Assembly (NCBI RefSeq): GCF_017896165.1
Contig: NZ_JAFCNB010000006.1
Coordinates: forward strand, 1-64,000
Length of the DNA: 64,000 nucleotides
Direction: 5' to 3'
From: Microbispora oryzae
GTDB lineage: Bacteria > Actinomycetota > Actinomycetes > Streptosporangiales > Streptosporangiaceae
Each line of letters starts with the position of its first letter. Within the stretch, counting starts at the first letter, position 1. This document shows positions 7,964-15,808 of the stretch, in pieces. The notes below the pieces were generated by a model. The model saw nothing but the letters and a program-made list of their open reading frames with translations. It was not told the DNA's origin and searched no databases. The position numbers and the translations under genes were made by a program.

Positions 7964-9232
7964 TCACGCGGGACCGCTGACGACGCGGTGGCGGTGGCTG
8001 TCGGTCACCTGCCGGAGGAAGATCGCGAACGTGGCGGGACGGCGTTTGACCAGCTCAAGCCGTCCCCCGTCGGCCGCGACCAGGGCCCGGGCGAGCGTCA
8101 GCCCAAGACCCGTCCCGCCCGCGCCGCTCACGCTGCGTTCGAAGACCTTCTGGCCGAGCGTGTCGGGAATGCCCGGCCCCTCGTCGGCCACCTCGATCAC
8201 GATCGACCGGTCCGTGCTCGACGTGTTGATCGTGAGCGCGCCTCCGCCGTGCTTGAGCGAGTTCTCCAGCAGGGTGGACAGCACCTGACTGAGCCCGCCG
8301 GTCGTGCCGAGGGCGGAAAGACCCCGGTCGCCGACGAGCACCAGCGAGCGCTGCGCCCGGCGGAACGCCGGCTCCCATTCGGTGATCTGCTGTCCGAGGA
8401 CGTCGTCGACGTCGATCGGCGCAGCCTGCGCGTGCCGCTGCCGCCGCGCCGCGGCGAGCAACTCGTCGATGACCGCGGTGAGCCGCTCGACCTGCACGAT
8501 CGCGGCCTCACCCTCCTCCCGGACCACCCGGGGCTCGTGGGCGGCCCCGACGATCTCCTCCAGCCGCATCGTCAGGCCGGTGAGCGGCGTGCGGAGCTGG
8601 TGGGAGGCGTCGGTGGCGAACTCCCGCTCCCTGGCCAGCAGATCGGAGATGCGCAGCGCGCTGCGGTCGAGGACCTCGGCGACCAGGTCGAGCTCCGGGA
8701 TGCCGTAGCGGCGCCTGCTGGGCCTGGCGTCGCCCGAGCCCAGCCGCTCCGCGAGCTTGGTGAGGTCGAGGAGCGGCAGGCTCAGGCGGCGCGACGTCAC
8801 GGTCGCCAGCCCGATCGCGGCGCCGAGCGCGACGACTCCCAGCGCGATGGTGAGCACTAACCGCGCCTGGATGTCCTGCCGGATCTGCCCCGCGTCGCGG
8901 CTCACCAGCACATAGCCGTTCTCCGAACGTCCCTCCTCGGTCAGCTCCCGGGCGGGCGGCGGCGGTGTGCCGACGACGATCGGCGGGGTGCCCCGGACGT
9001 ACACCTGTAGGAAGAGGTCCGGGTAGTTTTTCGCGAGTTGCTCCGGGTTGATCGCCTGCTGCTGGCTGACGGCGTACTCCACCCCGATGAGCAGGCGGTT
9101 CGCGTCTGTTCTGAGCTCCTGGGCGGCCTCGTCGTTTATCAGGCGGACGACGACGACCGCGAGGGGCACGCCTAACAGGAGAACGGCGATGACCGCCACG
9201 AGCAGCATGGAGGACAGCAGGCGCCGGCGCAC
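7964..9232 (-). CDS. Sensor histidine kinase
   Basis: The membrane sensor of a two-component system with the regulator just upstream. The 422-residue protein has helix 1 (about 8-30), an extracytoplasmic region (about 31-122), helix 2 (about 124-144), a HAMP-like linker, a dimerisation domain with FATDASHQLRTPLTGL (phosphoacceptor His 211) and a catalytic domain with LENSLKHGGG (N box), ADEGPGIPD (G1) and GGTGLGLTLA (G2). The sensed signal cannot be told from sequence. The GTG start at 9232 has GGGAGGAG seven bases upstream and lies 36 bases after the regulator stop, so both are expressed from one message. Confidence 0.93.
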   Translation of the reverse strand: MRRRLLSSMLLVAVIAVLLLGVPLAVVVVRLINDEAAQELRTDANRLLIGVEYAVSQQQAINPEQLAKNYPDLFLQVYVRGTPPIVVGTPPPPARELTEEGRSENGYVLVSRDAGQIRQDIQARLVLTIALGVVALGAAIGLATVTSRRLSLPLLDLTKLAERLGSGDARPSRRRYGIPELDLVAEVLDRSALRISDLLAREREFATDASHQLRTPLTGLTMRLEEIVGAAHEPRVVREEGEAAIVQVERLTAVIDELLAAARRQRHAQAAPIDVDDVLGQQITEWEPAFRRAQRSLVLVGDRGLSALGTTGGLSQVLSTLLENSLKHGGGALTINTSSTDRSIVIEVADEGPGIPDTLGQKVFERSVSGAGGTGLGLTLARALVAADGGRLELVKRRPATFAIFLRQVTDSHRHRVVSGPA

Positions 9233-9268
9233 GTGCTAGCTCCTCCCCGATGTCCGCCCCACGGCGGT

Positions 9269-9937
9269 CTACTCGCGCTCGAAACGGAAGCCGACCCCTC
9301 GGACGGTCGTGATGTACCGCGGCTTGGCGGCGTCGTCGCCCAGCTTGCGGCGCAACCACGAGATGTGCATGTCGAGTGTCTTCGTGGACCCCCACCAGTT
9401 CGTGTCCCACACCTCGCGCATGATCTGCTCGCGGGTGACGACCTTCCCGGCGTCACGTACGAGCACGCGGAGCAGGTCGAACTCCTTGGTGGTCAGGTGT
9501 AGCTCCTTGTCTCCCATCCACGCCCGGCGCGAGTCGGCGTCGATGCGGACGCCCTGCACGACCGGGGTCTCCGACGTTCCGCGGCGCAGCAGCGCCCGCA
9601 CCCGGGCGAGCAGTTCGGCGAGGCGGAACGGCTTGGTCACGTAGTCGTCCGCGCCGGCGTCCAGGCCGACGACGGTGTCGACTTCGTCGACGCGCGCGGT
9701 GAGGATCAGGACCGGGGTCCCGTGCCCCTCCGCTCTGATGCGGCGAGCCACCTCCAGCCCGTCCATCTCTGGCAGGCCGAGGTCGAGAACTATCAGGTCG
9801 ACGCCCCCCGACAGGGCCCTCTCAAGGGCCTGCGGGCCATCAGGGCTCACCTCCACCTGGTAGCCCTCCCGGCGCAAAGCGCGCGCCAGCGGCTCGGATA
9901 TCGAGGTGTCATCCTCGGCGAGAAGTACGCAGGTCAT
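9269..9937 (-). CDS. OmpR/PhoB-family response regulator
   Basis: The 222-residue DNA-binding regulator pairs with the adjacent histidine kinase. The receiver domain has the acidic pair at 9-10, phosphoacceptor Asp 52 (LIVLDLGLPEMDG), LILTAR and the conserved Lys in VTKPF. The C-terminal winged helix ends with the typical ITTVRGVGFRFE. It is the first gene of the operon. A TACGAT box seven bases before its ATG predicts a leaderless mRNA. Target genes are unknown. Confidence 0.94.
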   Translation of the reverse strand: MTCVLLAEDDTSISEPLARALRREGYQVEVSPDGPQALERALSGGVDLIVLDLGLPEMDGLEVARRIRAEGHGTPVLILTARVDEVDTVVGLDAGADDYVTKPFRLAELLARVRALLRRGTSETPVVQGVRIDADSRRAWMGDKELHLTTKEFDLLRVLVRDAGKVVTREQIMREVWDTNWWGSTKTLDMHISWLRRKLGDDAAKPRYITTVRGVGFRFERE

Positions 9938-9944
9938 GAATGCG

Positions 9945-9950
9945 ATCGTA
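9945..9950 (-). promoter_or_regulatory. -10 box for the two-component operon
   Basis: TACGAT on the minus strand lies seven bases before the response-regulator ATG, with no ribosome binding site in between. Confidence 0.45.
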
Positions 9951-10336
9951 GGACCTTAAGCGATCGTTTCCCCGGTACAGCGTGCAGTTTGACTTGTCGT
10001 TGACCCATCAATTTACCTGGGCAAACACTGATAAATCCGGGATAGTCATCACGCAAGGGGCCGGATATACGCAGCATTCCTTGAATATGCGGCACAACCC
10101 GGCTTAGGCCATATCTAGGACAGATTTAGGCGCGAAGTGGGCGGCGCGACACCGCCGCGTCGTGGCGGGCGGCGGGCGTGACCGCCCGGCCCCGTGGCCG
10201 CGTGGTGATCATACGGCTCGGAGTCTCCGTGGACACGGCAGCGACACCACGTGATCGTGGCGTGATCGGGTCGCTCGGCGCCGCGGCGCCGAGCCGCCCG
10301 GTAGAAGCCCGGACGGCGGGAGCCGAGCGAGGAGGG
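9951..10336. other. Gene-free spacer between the response regulator and bfr
   Basis: About 390 bases without a credible gene. The first half (9955-10130) is clearly richer in A and T than the neighbours and would hold upstream control of the leftward two-component operon. The second half holds the 3' end of the bfd-bfr message, including a long palindrome at 10273-10294. CCACG-TGAT-CGTGG near 10247-10260 is a second small hairpin. Confidence 0.6.
10273..10294 (-). terminator. Perfect 22-base palindrome, probable bfr terminator
   Basis: GCTCGGCGCCG at 10273-10283 is followed directly by its exact complement to 10294. It lies about 45 bases past the bfr stop codon. It lacks a T-run, so termination is inferred from position. 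Confidence 0.45.
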
Positions 10337-10819
10337 TCAGCCGGCCGACGGAGGCTCGGCGTAACGCTGGAGGTAGAGCTGCTCGCCGAGGCTCTCGAGG
10401 AGACCCAGCTCGCTCTCCAGGTAGTCGATGTGGTGTTCCTCGTCGGCGAGGATCCGCTCGAAGATCGTGGCGGACGTGACGTCGCCCCGCTCGCGCATGA
10501 GCGCGATGCCGGGCTTCAGGCGCCCCACCACGGCGATCTCCAGATCGAGGTCGGCCCTGAGCTGCTCCCTGACCGTCTGCCCGATGTGCAGGGTGTTCAG
10601 CTTCTGGTAGTTGGGCAGCCCCTCCAGGAAGATGATGCGGTCGGTCAGCTCCTCGGCGTGCCGCATCTCGTCCATCGACTCCGCCCTGGTGTAGGCGGCG
10701 AGCTTCGTGTATCCCCAGTGTTCCTGCAGCTTGGCGTGCAGGAAGTACTGGTTGATGGCGGTCAGCTCGGAGGTGAGCTGCTCGTTGAGCAGCGCGACGA
10801 TCTCCTTGTCCCCCTGCAT
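10337..10819 (-). CDS. bfr: Bacterioferritin
   Basis: An iron-storage protein that assembles as a haem-containing 24-mer and oxidises Fe(II) at a di-iron ferroxidase centre. The 160-residue sequence keeps the ligands Glu 18, Glu 51 and His 54 (MDEMRHAEE), the later Glu and the DEEHH pair, and Met 52, the haem axial ligand. It ends with LGEQLYLQRYAEP, normal for the family. It follows bfd by 13 bases, so the ferredoxin that releases stored iron is made with the store itself. Control is probably by the two iron boxes upstream of bfd. Confidence 0.96.
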   Translation of the reverse strand: MQGDKEIVALLNEQLTSELTAINQYFLHAKLQEHWGYTKLAAYTRAESMDEMRHAEELTDRIIFLEGLPNYQKLNTLHIGQTVREQLRADLDLEIAVVGRLKPGIALMRERGDVTSATIFERILADEEHHIDYLESELGLLESLGEQLYLQRYAEPPSAG

Positions 10820-10832
10820 GGCGGCCTCTCGT

Positions 10833-11012
10833 TCATGCGCTGGTGACCAGGTCTTCCGACCGTTTCAGCATCGCACAGATCTTCCGCACGCAGACGGCGC
10901 AGTCCCCTCCGGCGCCCGTCGCGTCGCGCACCTGGCGGGCGGTGCGGGCACCTTCGGCGATGCAGTCGTGCACCTCGCTCTCGGTGACGGCGCGGCAGAT
11001 GCAGACATACAT
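10833..11012 (-). CDS. bfd: Bacterioferritin-associated ferredoxin (BFD-like [2Fe-2S])
   Basis: A 59-residue protein starting MYVCICRAVTESEV and containing GAGGDCAVCVRKIC. The four cysteines (positions 4, 6, 38 and 41) give the C-x-C...C-x-x-C [2Fe-2S] pattern of BFD, which donates electrons to bacterioferritin so that stored ferric iron can be released. The ATG at 11012 has GAGAGG about ten bases upstream; the gene ends 13 bases before the bfr start. Its short length makes it easy to miss. It lies about 60 bases downstream of the first of two iron boxes. Confidence 0.9.
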   Translation of the reverse strand: MYVCICRAVTESEVHDCIAEGARTARQVRDATGAGGDCAVCVRKICAMLKRSEDLVTSA

Positions 11013-11071
11013 GCGGGGCTGGCCTCTCGATCGCTTCGTCGTCGCTACGCAGTGGCTTCACCGTAGCTTCG

Positions 11072-11090
11072 TAGGTTAGGCAAACCTAAG
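11072..11090 (-). promoter_or_regulatory. Iron box 1 (IdeR/DmdR-type operator) upstream of bfd-bfr
   Basis: TAGGTTAGGCAAACCTAAG is a close match to the 19-base palindromic iron box known for IdeR and DmdR1 (TTAGGTTAGSCTAACCTAA). It lies about 60 bases upstream of the bfd start. A TTAGGT / TACGGT pair with an 18-base spacer on the minus strand would overlap it. Confidence 0.75.
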
Positions 11091-11103
11091 GTAACTCATC
11101 CAT

Positions 11104-11119
11104 GTTAGGCATGCCTATG
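11104..11119 (-). promoter_or_regulatory. Iron box 2, tandem with box 1
   Basis: GTTAGGCATGCCTATG contains the same TTAGGC/GCCTA half sites and is centred about 30 bases from box 1. Tandem boxes are the arrangement by which IdeR activates mycobacterial bacterioferritin genes in high iron. Confidence 0.6.
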
Positions 11120-11218
11120 TGAAGCGCGCCACACCGGCCCCCCGGCACGCGCCGCGCCGGTCACCCTGCGGCGACCGGCGCGGCACGTGAGGCTGGAAGG
11201 CCCGGCTGGAAGGCCCGG

Positions 11219-12304
11219 CTAGAGGACCACCACCGACCGCAGCACCTCGCCGCGGTGCATCTTCTCGAACGCCGCCTCGACGTCGCCCAGCCCGATGGTC
11301 TCGGAGACGAAGCCCTTGAGGTTCAGCCTGCCCTGCAGATAGAGGTCGATCAGCATCGGGAAGTCGCGGCTCGGCAGGCAGTCGCCGTACCAGGAGGACT
11401 TGAGCGCGCCGCCCCGCCCGAACACGTCGAGCAGCGGAAGCTCCAGCCGCATCTCCGGGGTCGGCACGCCGACGAGCACGACGGTCCCGGCGAGGTCGCG
11501 GGCGTAGAACGCCTGCTGGTAGGTCTCCGGCCGGCCCACCGCCTCGATCACCACGTCGGCGCCGTTGCCCCCCGTCAGCTCCCGGATCGCCTCCACCGGG
11601 TCGTTCTCACGGGAGTTGACCGTGTGGGTGGCGCCGAAGTCCCGCGCCCAGGCGAGCTTGCGGTCGTCCACGTCCACCGCGATGATCTTTTCCGCGCCGG
11701 CGAGGCTCGACCCGAGGATCGCGGCGTCGCCGACGCCGCCGCAGCCGATCACGGCGACCGAGTCGCCGCGGGTGACGCCGCCGGTGTTGATGGCCGCGCC
11801 GATGCCCGCCATGACGCCGCAGCCCAGCAGGCCGGCGACCGCGGGCTCGGCGGCGGGGTCGACCTTCGTGCACTGGCCGGCCGCCACGAGCGTCTTCTCC
11901 AGGAACGCGCCGATGCCGAGGGCGGGGCTGAGGACGGTGCCGTCGGCGAGGGTCATCTTCTGCGCCGCGTTGTGGGTGTTGAAGCAGTACCAGGGGCGGC
12001 CCCGCAGGCAGGCGCGGCAGGCGCCGCACACGGCCCGCCAGTTGAGGATGACGAAGTCGCCCGGCGCGACCTCGGTGACGCCCTCGCCCACGGCCTCGAC
12101 GACCCCCGCGGCCTCGTGCCCCAGCAGGAACGGGAAGTCGTCGTTGATGCCGCCCTCGCGGTAGTGGAGGTCGGTGTGGCAGACCCCGCACGCCCGGATG
12201 TCGACGACCGCCTCCCCCGGCCCCGGATCCGGCACGAGGACGGTCTCCAGGGTGACGGGCTCGCCCTTTCCTCTGGCGATCACACCCTGCACTTCGTACG
12301 GCAT
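11219..12304 (-). CDS. mscR: S-(hydroxymethyl)mycothiol dehydrogenase
   Basis: A zinc-dependent medium-chain dehydrogenase that oxidises the adduct of formaldehyde and mycothiol, the actinobacterial counterpart of glutathione-dependent formaldehyde dehydrogenase. The 361-residue length and sequence agree with mycobacterial MscR. Catalytic zinc ligands lie in [11 protein letters not shown] (Cys 42) and LGHEAAG (His 63); the structural zinc is held by four Cys in [27 protein letters not shown] is the NAD-binding Rossmann loop. [18 protein letters not shown] is typical of the subfamily. The ATG at 12304, preceded by GAGGTG, is preferred over the longer frame from 12406. It also implies the organism makes mycothiol. 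Confidence 0.92.
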   Translation of the reverse strand: MPYEVQGVIARGKGEPVTLETVLVPDPGPGEAVVDIRACGVCHTDLHYREGGINDDFPFLLGHEAAGVVEAVGEGVTEVAPGDFVILNWRAVCGACRACLRGRPWYCFNTHNAAQKMTLADGTVLSPALGIGAFLEKTLVAAGQCTKVDPAAEPAVAGLLGCGVMAGIGAAINTGGVTRGDSVAVIGCGGVGDAAILGSSLAGAEKIIAVDVDDRKLAWARDFGATHTVNSRENDPVEAIRELTGGNGADVVIEAVGRPETYQQAFYARDLAGTVVLVGVPTPEMRLELPLLDVFGRGGALKSSWYGDCLPSRDFPMLIDLYLQGRLNLKGFVSETIGLGDVEAAFEKMHRGEVLRSVVVL

Positions 12305-12314
12305 GCGCTGCACC

Positions 12315-13394
12315 TCACCTCTCGGTCGGCTGGGTTGGCCTCCGGGCCGCTGCGTGCGCCGGATCGGCCCTACGGAGAACATACGGCTGAACCACGCCGA
12401 GCCCACGGGCCGGACGGCGGCGGAGTTTGACCAGGTCGACCTCGGACACCCCGGCGAGGCCTTCGGCCATCCCGGCGTCGGCGACGATCGTGCCCGGACG
12501 GGCGATGGCGGTGAGCCGGGCCGCGAGGTTGACCGTGGTGCCGAACACGTCGCCCATCGCGGGGAGGACCGGCCCGTAGGCCAGGCCGATCCGCACGTCC
12601 GGCCCGTCCTGGTCGAGCTTCAGCTCCTCGACCAGGTCGAGCGCGACGAGCGCGGCGGTGCGCGGGTCGCCGGTCGTGAAAAGCACCTCGTCGCCGAGCG
12701 TTTTGACCAGCCGCCCGTCGTGGGCGGCGATGACGTCGGAGGCCCGGGACTCGAAACCCTCGACGAGGTCGGCCAGGGCCAGCTCGTCGAGCTCCCGCGA
12801 CACGCGGGTGAAGGCCACCAGGTCGGCGAAGCCGACGGCCAGCGTGAGCCGGGTGGGCAGCATCTCCTGGCCCACCTCGGTGAGCGAGATGAGGCGGCTG
12901 GCCGCCGCGGCGAGCTGCGATCGCCAGACGTGCACCAGCATCTGCTCGAAGTCCGGCATGAGGCGGCTCACCGTGGCCATGACCCGCCGGACATCGTCGT
13001 CGCTCGGCCGTCCCTGCGGATCGAGCAGCGCCTCGATCATGATCTCGGCCTGCCACTGGGCGAGCCGTGCCGTGGTCCGGCCGAGCGCCCGGCCCATCCG
13101 GATCAGGGTGCGCTCGTCGAGCCTGGCCTCGTCGAGCAGGTCGCCGATGCGGCTCAGGGCCGCGAGGTCGGCCTCGCTGAACGCCACCGCGTCGTCCGGC
13201 AGGGAGGCGAAGCCCAGCGCCCGCCAGATCCGCGTCGCGAGGTCGGGCGGGACGCCGGCCGCCTCCGCGACCTGCGCCCGCGTGTACGCGGGGGGTGGGC
13301 CGAGGAACAGCCGGCGCATCTCGTCGGCCCCCGGGCGCCCGGGAGTGTCCACGTGCCCCTCCCCCTGCGGGCGCGAGGCCCGCGGCGTGCTCAT
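12315..13394 (-). CDS. cya: Class III adenylate cyclase with N-terminal regulatory domain
   Basis: It makes cAMP from ATP. The 359-residue protein has an N-terminal region of about 190 residues like the regulatory domain of Streptomyces Cya and mycobacterial Rv1264/Rv2212 ([31 protein letters not shown]). The C-terminal cyclase domain has the first metal Asp in [10 protein letters not shown], the Lys and second Asp in [10 protein letters not shown], and Asn and Arg in TVNLAARL. The start is the ATG at 13394, which overlaps the stop of the PH-domain gene as ATGA. Streptomyces coelicolor cya (SCO4928) also lies near birA, so the neighbourhood is conserved. There are no membrane helices; the protein is soluble. 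Confidence 0.92.
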   Translation of the reverse strand: MSTPRASRPQGEGHVDTPGRPGADEMRRLFLGPPPAYTRAQVAEAAGVPPDLATRIWRALGFASLPDDAVAFSEADLAALSRIGDLLDEARLDERTLIRMGRALGRTTARLAQWQAEIMIEALLDPQGRPSDDDVRRVMATVSRLMPDFEQMLVHVWRSQLAAAASRLISLTEVGQEMLPTRLTLAVGFADLVAFTRVSRELDELALADLVEGFESRASDVIAAHDGRLVKTLGDEVLFTTGDPRTAALVALDLVEELKLDQDGPDVRIGLAYGPVLPAMGDVFGTTVNLAARLTAIARPGTIVADAGMAEGLAGVSEVDLVKLRRRPARGLGVVQPYVLRRADPAHAAARRPTQPTER

Positions 13395-13903
13395 TTGCCG
13401 TCGATCTCCCCGTCGGCGGCATCCTCGACCAGGCGGAACAGCTCCTGCCTGACGAGCTGGATCTTCGGGATGTCGCGGTAGTCGATCTCCCCCTTCTCCG
13501 AGGCGGACTCGACCCGGAGCGTTCCGCAGCCGAGGAAGCGCTCGATGAACCGCTGGTCGGAGCTCACGCTGTTGACCTTGGCGAGGGGGATGTCGTCGTC
13601 CGACTTGCTGAGGACGCCGGTGCTGATCGCGAACCGGTGGGAGGTCAGCGTGTACGAGGTGGTGAGCCACCTCAGATAGGGGATGAACGACCACAGCACG
13701 AGCGCGACCAGCGCCACCACGGCGACGGCCCCGCGGGCGTAGGCGGCGTACTCGTAGTCGCCGGGTATGAGAACGATCGCGGCGCCGCCGACGGCGACGA
13801 CCACGATGAGGGCGAGGATCGGCAGGATGAGCCGCTTCCAGTGCGGGTGGAACGACAGAACGACCCGCTCGCCCTCGGTCAGGTAGTGATCTGGGAGACC
13901 CAT
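13391..13903 (-). CDS. PH-domain membrane protein (Rv3278c-like)
   Basis: A 170-residue protein with two N-terminal membrane helices (about 24-46 and 56-77) followed by a bacterial PH-like domain (bPH_2 type) beginning TTSYTLTSHRFAISTGVLS and containing IPLAKVNSVSSDQRFIER. Such domains are thought to bind membrane lipids or serve as scaffolds. The ATG at 13903 is preferred over the frame from 13945 because it gives a start like the mycobacterial Rv3278c protein. The stop overlaps the adenylate cyclase start, so the two are co-translated; a functional link to the cyclase is inferred from this only. Confidence 0.85.
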   Translation of the reverse strand: MGLPDHYLTEGERVVLSFHPHWKRLILPILALIVVVAVGGAAIVLIPGDYEYAAYARGAVAVVALVALVLWSFIPYLRWLTTSYTLTSHRFAISTGVLSKSDDDIPLAKVNSVSSDQRFIERFLGCGTLRVESASEKGEIDYRDIPKIQLVRQELFRLVEDAADGEIDGK

Positions 13904-13969
13904 GGCGCAAATCGTGACACGTCCGCTGCCCGTTCGCATGTCCACGACCGATCCCGCTCCGACCGGTGG

Positions 13970-14809
13970 TTACGGCGCCCCGGCGGCCGGCCCGGGGCGC
14001 CGGACGTGGACGACGTCGCCGACGCCGAGCGCCTGGACCTCGCCGCCGGTCTTCACCAGCAGGCGGCCGTCGGCGTCGACGCCGGTCGCGAGCCCCGTGA
14101 GCGTGCGGTCACCCGGCAGCTCCACCTTGACCTCCTGCCCGATCGTGGCGCAGTTGACCAGGTAGGCGGCGCGCAGCCCGCTGGCTTCGGCGTCGCCGCC
14201 GGCCGCCTCCCAGTCGCGGTAGTGCGACTCGACCTCACGGAGGATGGCGCGCAGCAGGGGGTCGCGGTCGGTGCACGCGGCGTCCTCAAGGGCGAGGGAG
14301 GTCGCCTGCTCCACCGGCCGTTCGTCCGCCCGGAGGCTGACGTTGAGCCCCATGCCCACGATCACGGCGCTGTCGGCCCGCTCGGCGAGGATCCCGGCCA
14401 GCTTGCGCTCGCCCACGATCAGGTCGTTGGGCCACTTGAGTCTGATGTCGATCTCGGCGACGCGCCGCAGGGCCGTGACCGCGGCGAGTCCCACGAGCAG
14501 CATCAGCCACCCCTGCCGGGCGGGCGGCGTCTCGGGGACGAACAGCATCGAGAACGTGAGCCCCGACCTCGGCGGCGCCGTCCACTCGCGGGCGAGCCGG
14601 CCGCGCCCGGCGTACTGCGTCTCCGCCACCAGCACGGCGCCCTGCCGGGCGCCCTCGCGCGCGGCCTGGGCCAGGTCGGCGTTGGTCGACCCGGCGCGCG
14701 CGACCACGCTGATCGACGACCACAGCGCCCCCGGCCGGACCAGGGCCCGGGTGAGCGCCGCCTCCGACAGCGGCGGGCGGTCGAGATCGGCGTACGGTGA
14801 GTCGGACAC
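13970..14809 (-). CDS. birA: Biotin--[acetyl-CoA-carboxylase] ligase
   Basis: It activates biotin to biotinyl-5'-AMP and attaches it to the Lys of the carboxylase carrier domain (Lys 547 of the alpha chain encoded at 42603-44354). The 279-residue protein is group I: it lacks the N-terminal DNA-binding domain and so should not act as the biotin repressor. Motifs are AGSTNADL, the biotin-binding YAGRGRLAREW, LKWPNDLIVGERKLAGIL and a C-terminal SH3-like cap. A TAACCT box lies six bases before the GTG start, suggesting leaderless transcription. It lies 66 bases upstream of the PH-domain gene on the same strand. Confidence 0.95.
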   Translation of the reverse strand: MSDSPYADLDRPPLSEAALTRALVRPGALWSSISVVARAGSTNADLAQAAREGARQGAVLVAETQYAGRGRLAREWTAPPRSGLTFSMLFVPETPPARQGWLMLLVGLAAVTALRRVAEIDIRLKWPNDLIVGERKLAGILAERADSAVIVGMGLNVSLRADERPVEQATSLALEDAACTDRDPLLRAILREVESHYRDWEAAGGDAEASGLRAAYLVNCATIGQEVKVELPGDRTLTGLATGVDADGRLLVKTGGEVQALGVGDVVHVRRPGPAAGAP

Positions 14810-14815
14810 CCGCCC

Positions 14816-14821
14816 AGGTTA
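14816..14821 (-). promoter_or_regulatory. -10 box for leaderless birA
   Basis: TAACCT on the minus strand ends six bases before the birA GTG; there is no ribosome binding site between. Confidence 0.4.
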
Positions 14822-14918
14822 TCGGGCGTGCGGCCGCCGCGTTCTCGGGGCGTCCTCCGGGAGGTCTCCGGGCATAGGGTGTGCCCGTGCCGAGACGCGG
14901 CGGGCAGGAGGATGCGTG

Positions 14919-15776
14919 ATGGACGGCGAAGGCGTGCGCCGCCCCGGACCCGTGACGCGGGTGCGGGTGCGTGAGGTCACCGGCTCCGCCGTCCGGGACC
15001 GGCGCGACGACCTGGCCACCGAGGAGCCGCTGGAGATCAGGCTGCTCGCGGGCGGCGAGAGCCGCACGGTCGCGATCACCATGCGCACTCCGGGCGCCGA
15101 CTTCGAGCTCGCGGCCGGCTTCCTGCACGGCGAGGGCGTCGCCGGGCCGGGCGACATCGCGGCCATCGGCTACTGCACCGACCGTGACCTGCGGCCGGAG
15201 GAGCGCTACAACACGGTCACGGTACGGCTCCACGGGACGACCCTCCCCGAGCTCGCCTCACTCGACCGGCACTTCGTGACGTCGAGCGCCTGCGGCGTGT
15301 GCGGGACGGCCAGCCTCGACGCGTTGCGGCAGCGCCGCGCCGCGGCCGTCGCCGGCGCGGGGCCCTCCGTCACCCCCGAGGTCCTGCACGGCCTGCCGGC
15401 GCTGCTGCGGAAGGCACAGGGCGTGTTCGGCCGGACCGGCGGGCTGCACGGCGCGGGGCTGTTCACCCCGGACGGCGCCCTGGTGGGCGCGCGGGAGGAC
15501 GTGGGGCGGCACAACGCCGTCGACAAGCTCGTGGGTTGGTCGCTGCTCGGCGGGCGGCTGCCGCTCGACCGCCACCTGCTGGTCGTGAGCGGCCGGGCCA
15601 GCTACGAGATCATGCAGAAGGCCCTGGCCGCCGGCATCCCCTTCGTCTGCGCCGTGTCGGCCCCGTCGTCGCTGGCGGTCGACCTCGCGCGGGAGTTCGG
15701 CATGACGCTCGTCGGGTTCCTCCGCGACGGGCGCTTCAACGTCTACGCGGGCGCCGAACGGGTCGGCGCCCGCTGA
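14919..15776 (+). CDS. fdhD: Formate dehydrogenase accessory sulfurtransferase FdhD
   Basis: It carries sulfur from a cysteine desulfurase to the molybdenum cofactor of formate dehydrogenase. The 285-residue protein has the sulfur-carrying C-x-x-C in SSACGVCGTAS (Cys 125 and 128), EEPLEIRL near the start, GGLHGAGLF, GAREDVGRHNAVDKLVG and the C-terminal SGRASYEIMQKAL. The ATG at 14919 is chosen because AGGAGGA lies six bases upstream; the open frame starts much earlier but that part is antisense to birA. No formate dehydrogenase gene is in the window. Confidence 0.94.
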   Translation: MDGEGVRRPGPVTRVRVREVTGSAVRDRRDDLATEEPLEIRLLAGGESRTVAITMRTPGADFELAAGFLHGEGVAGPGDIAAIGYCTDRDLRPEERYNTVTVRLHGTTLPELASLDRHFVTSSACGVCGTASLDALRQRRAAAVAGAGPSVTPEVLHGLPALLRKAQGVFGRTGGLHGAGLFTPDGALVGAREDVGRHNAVDKLVGWSLLGGRLPLDRHLLVVSGRASYEIMQKALAAGIPFVCAVSAPSSLAVDLAREFGMTLVGFLRDGRFNVYAGAERVGAR

Positions 15777-15808
15777 CGCGCGGCGCGGGCGGAGCGGCGG
15801 GTGCGCGC

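Noticed and set aside
12395-13910. A single 531-residue protein covering the cyclase and the region above it
   Set aside because: The first about 170 codons of that frame lie over the PH-domain gene in another frame and are Arg/Pro-rich nonsense; the real start is the ATG at 13394.
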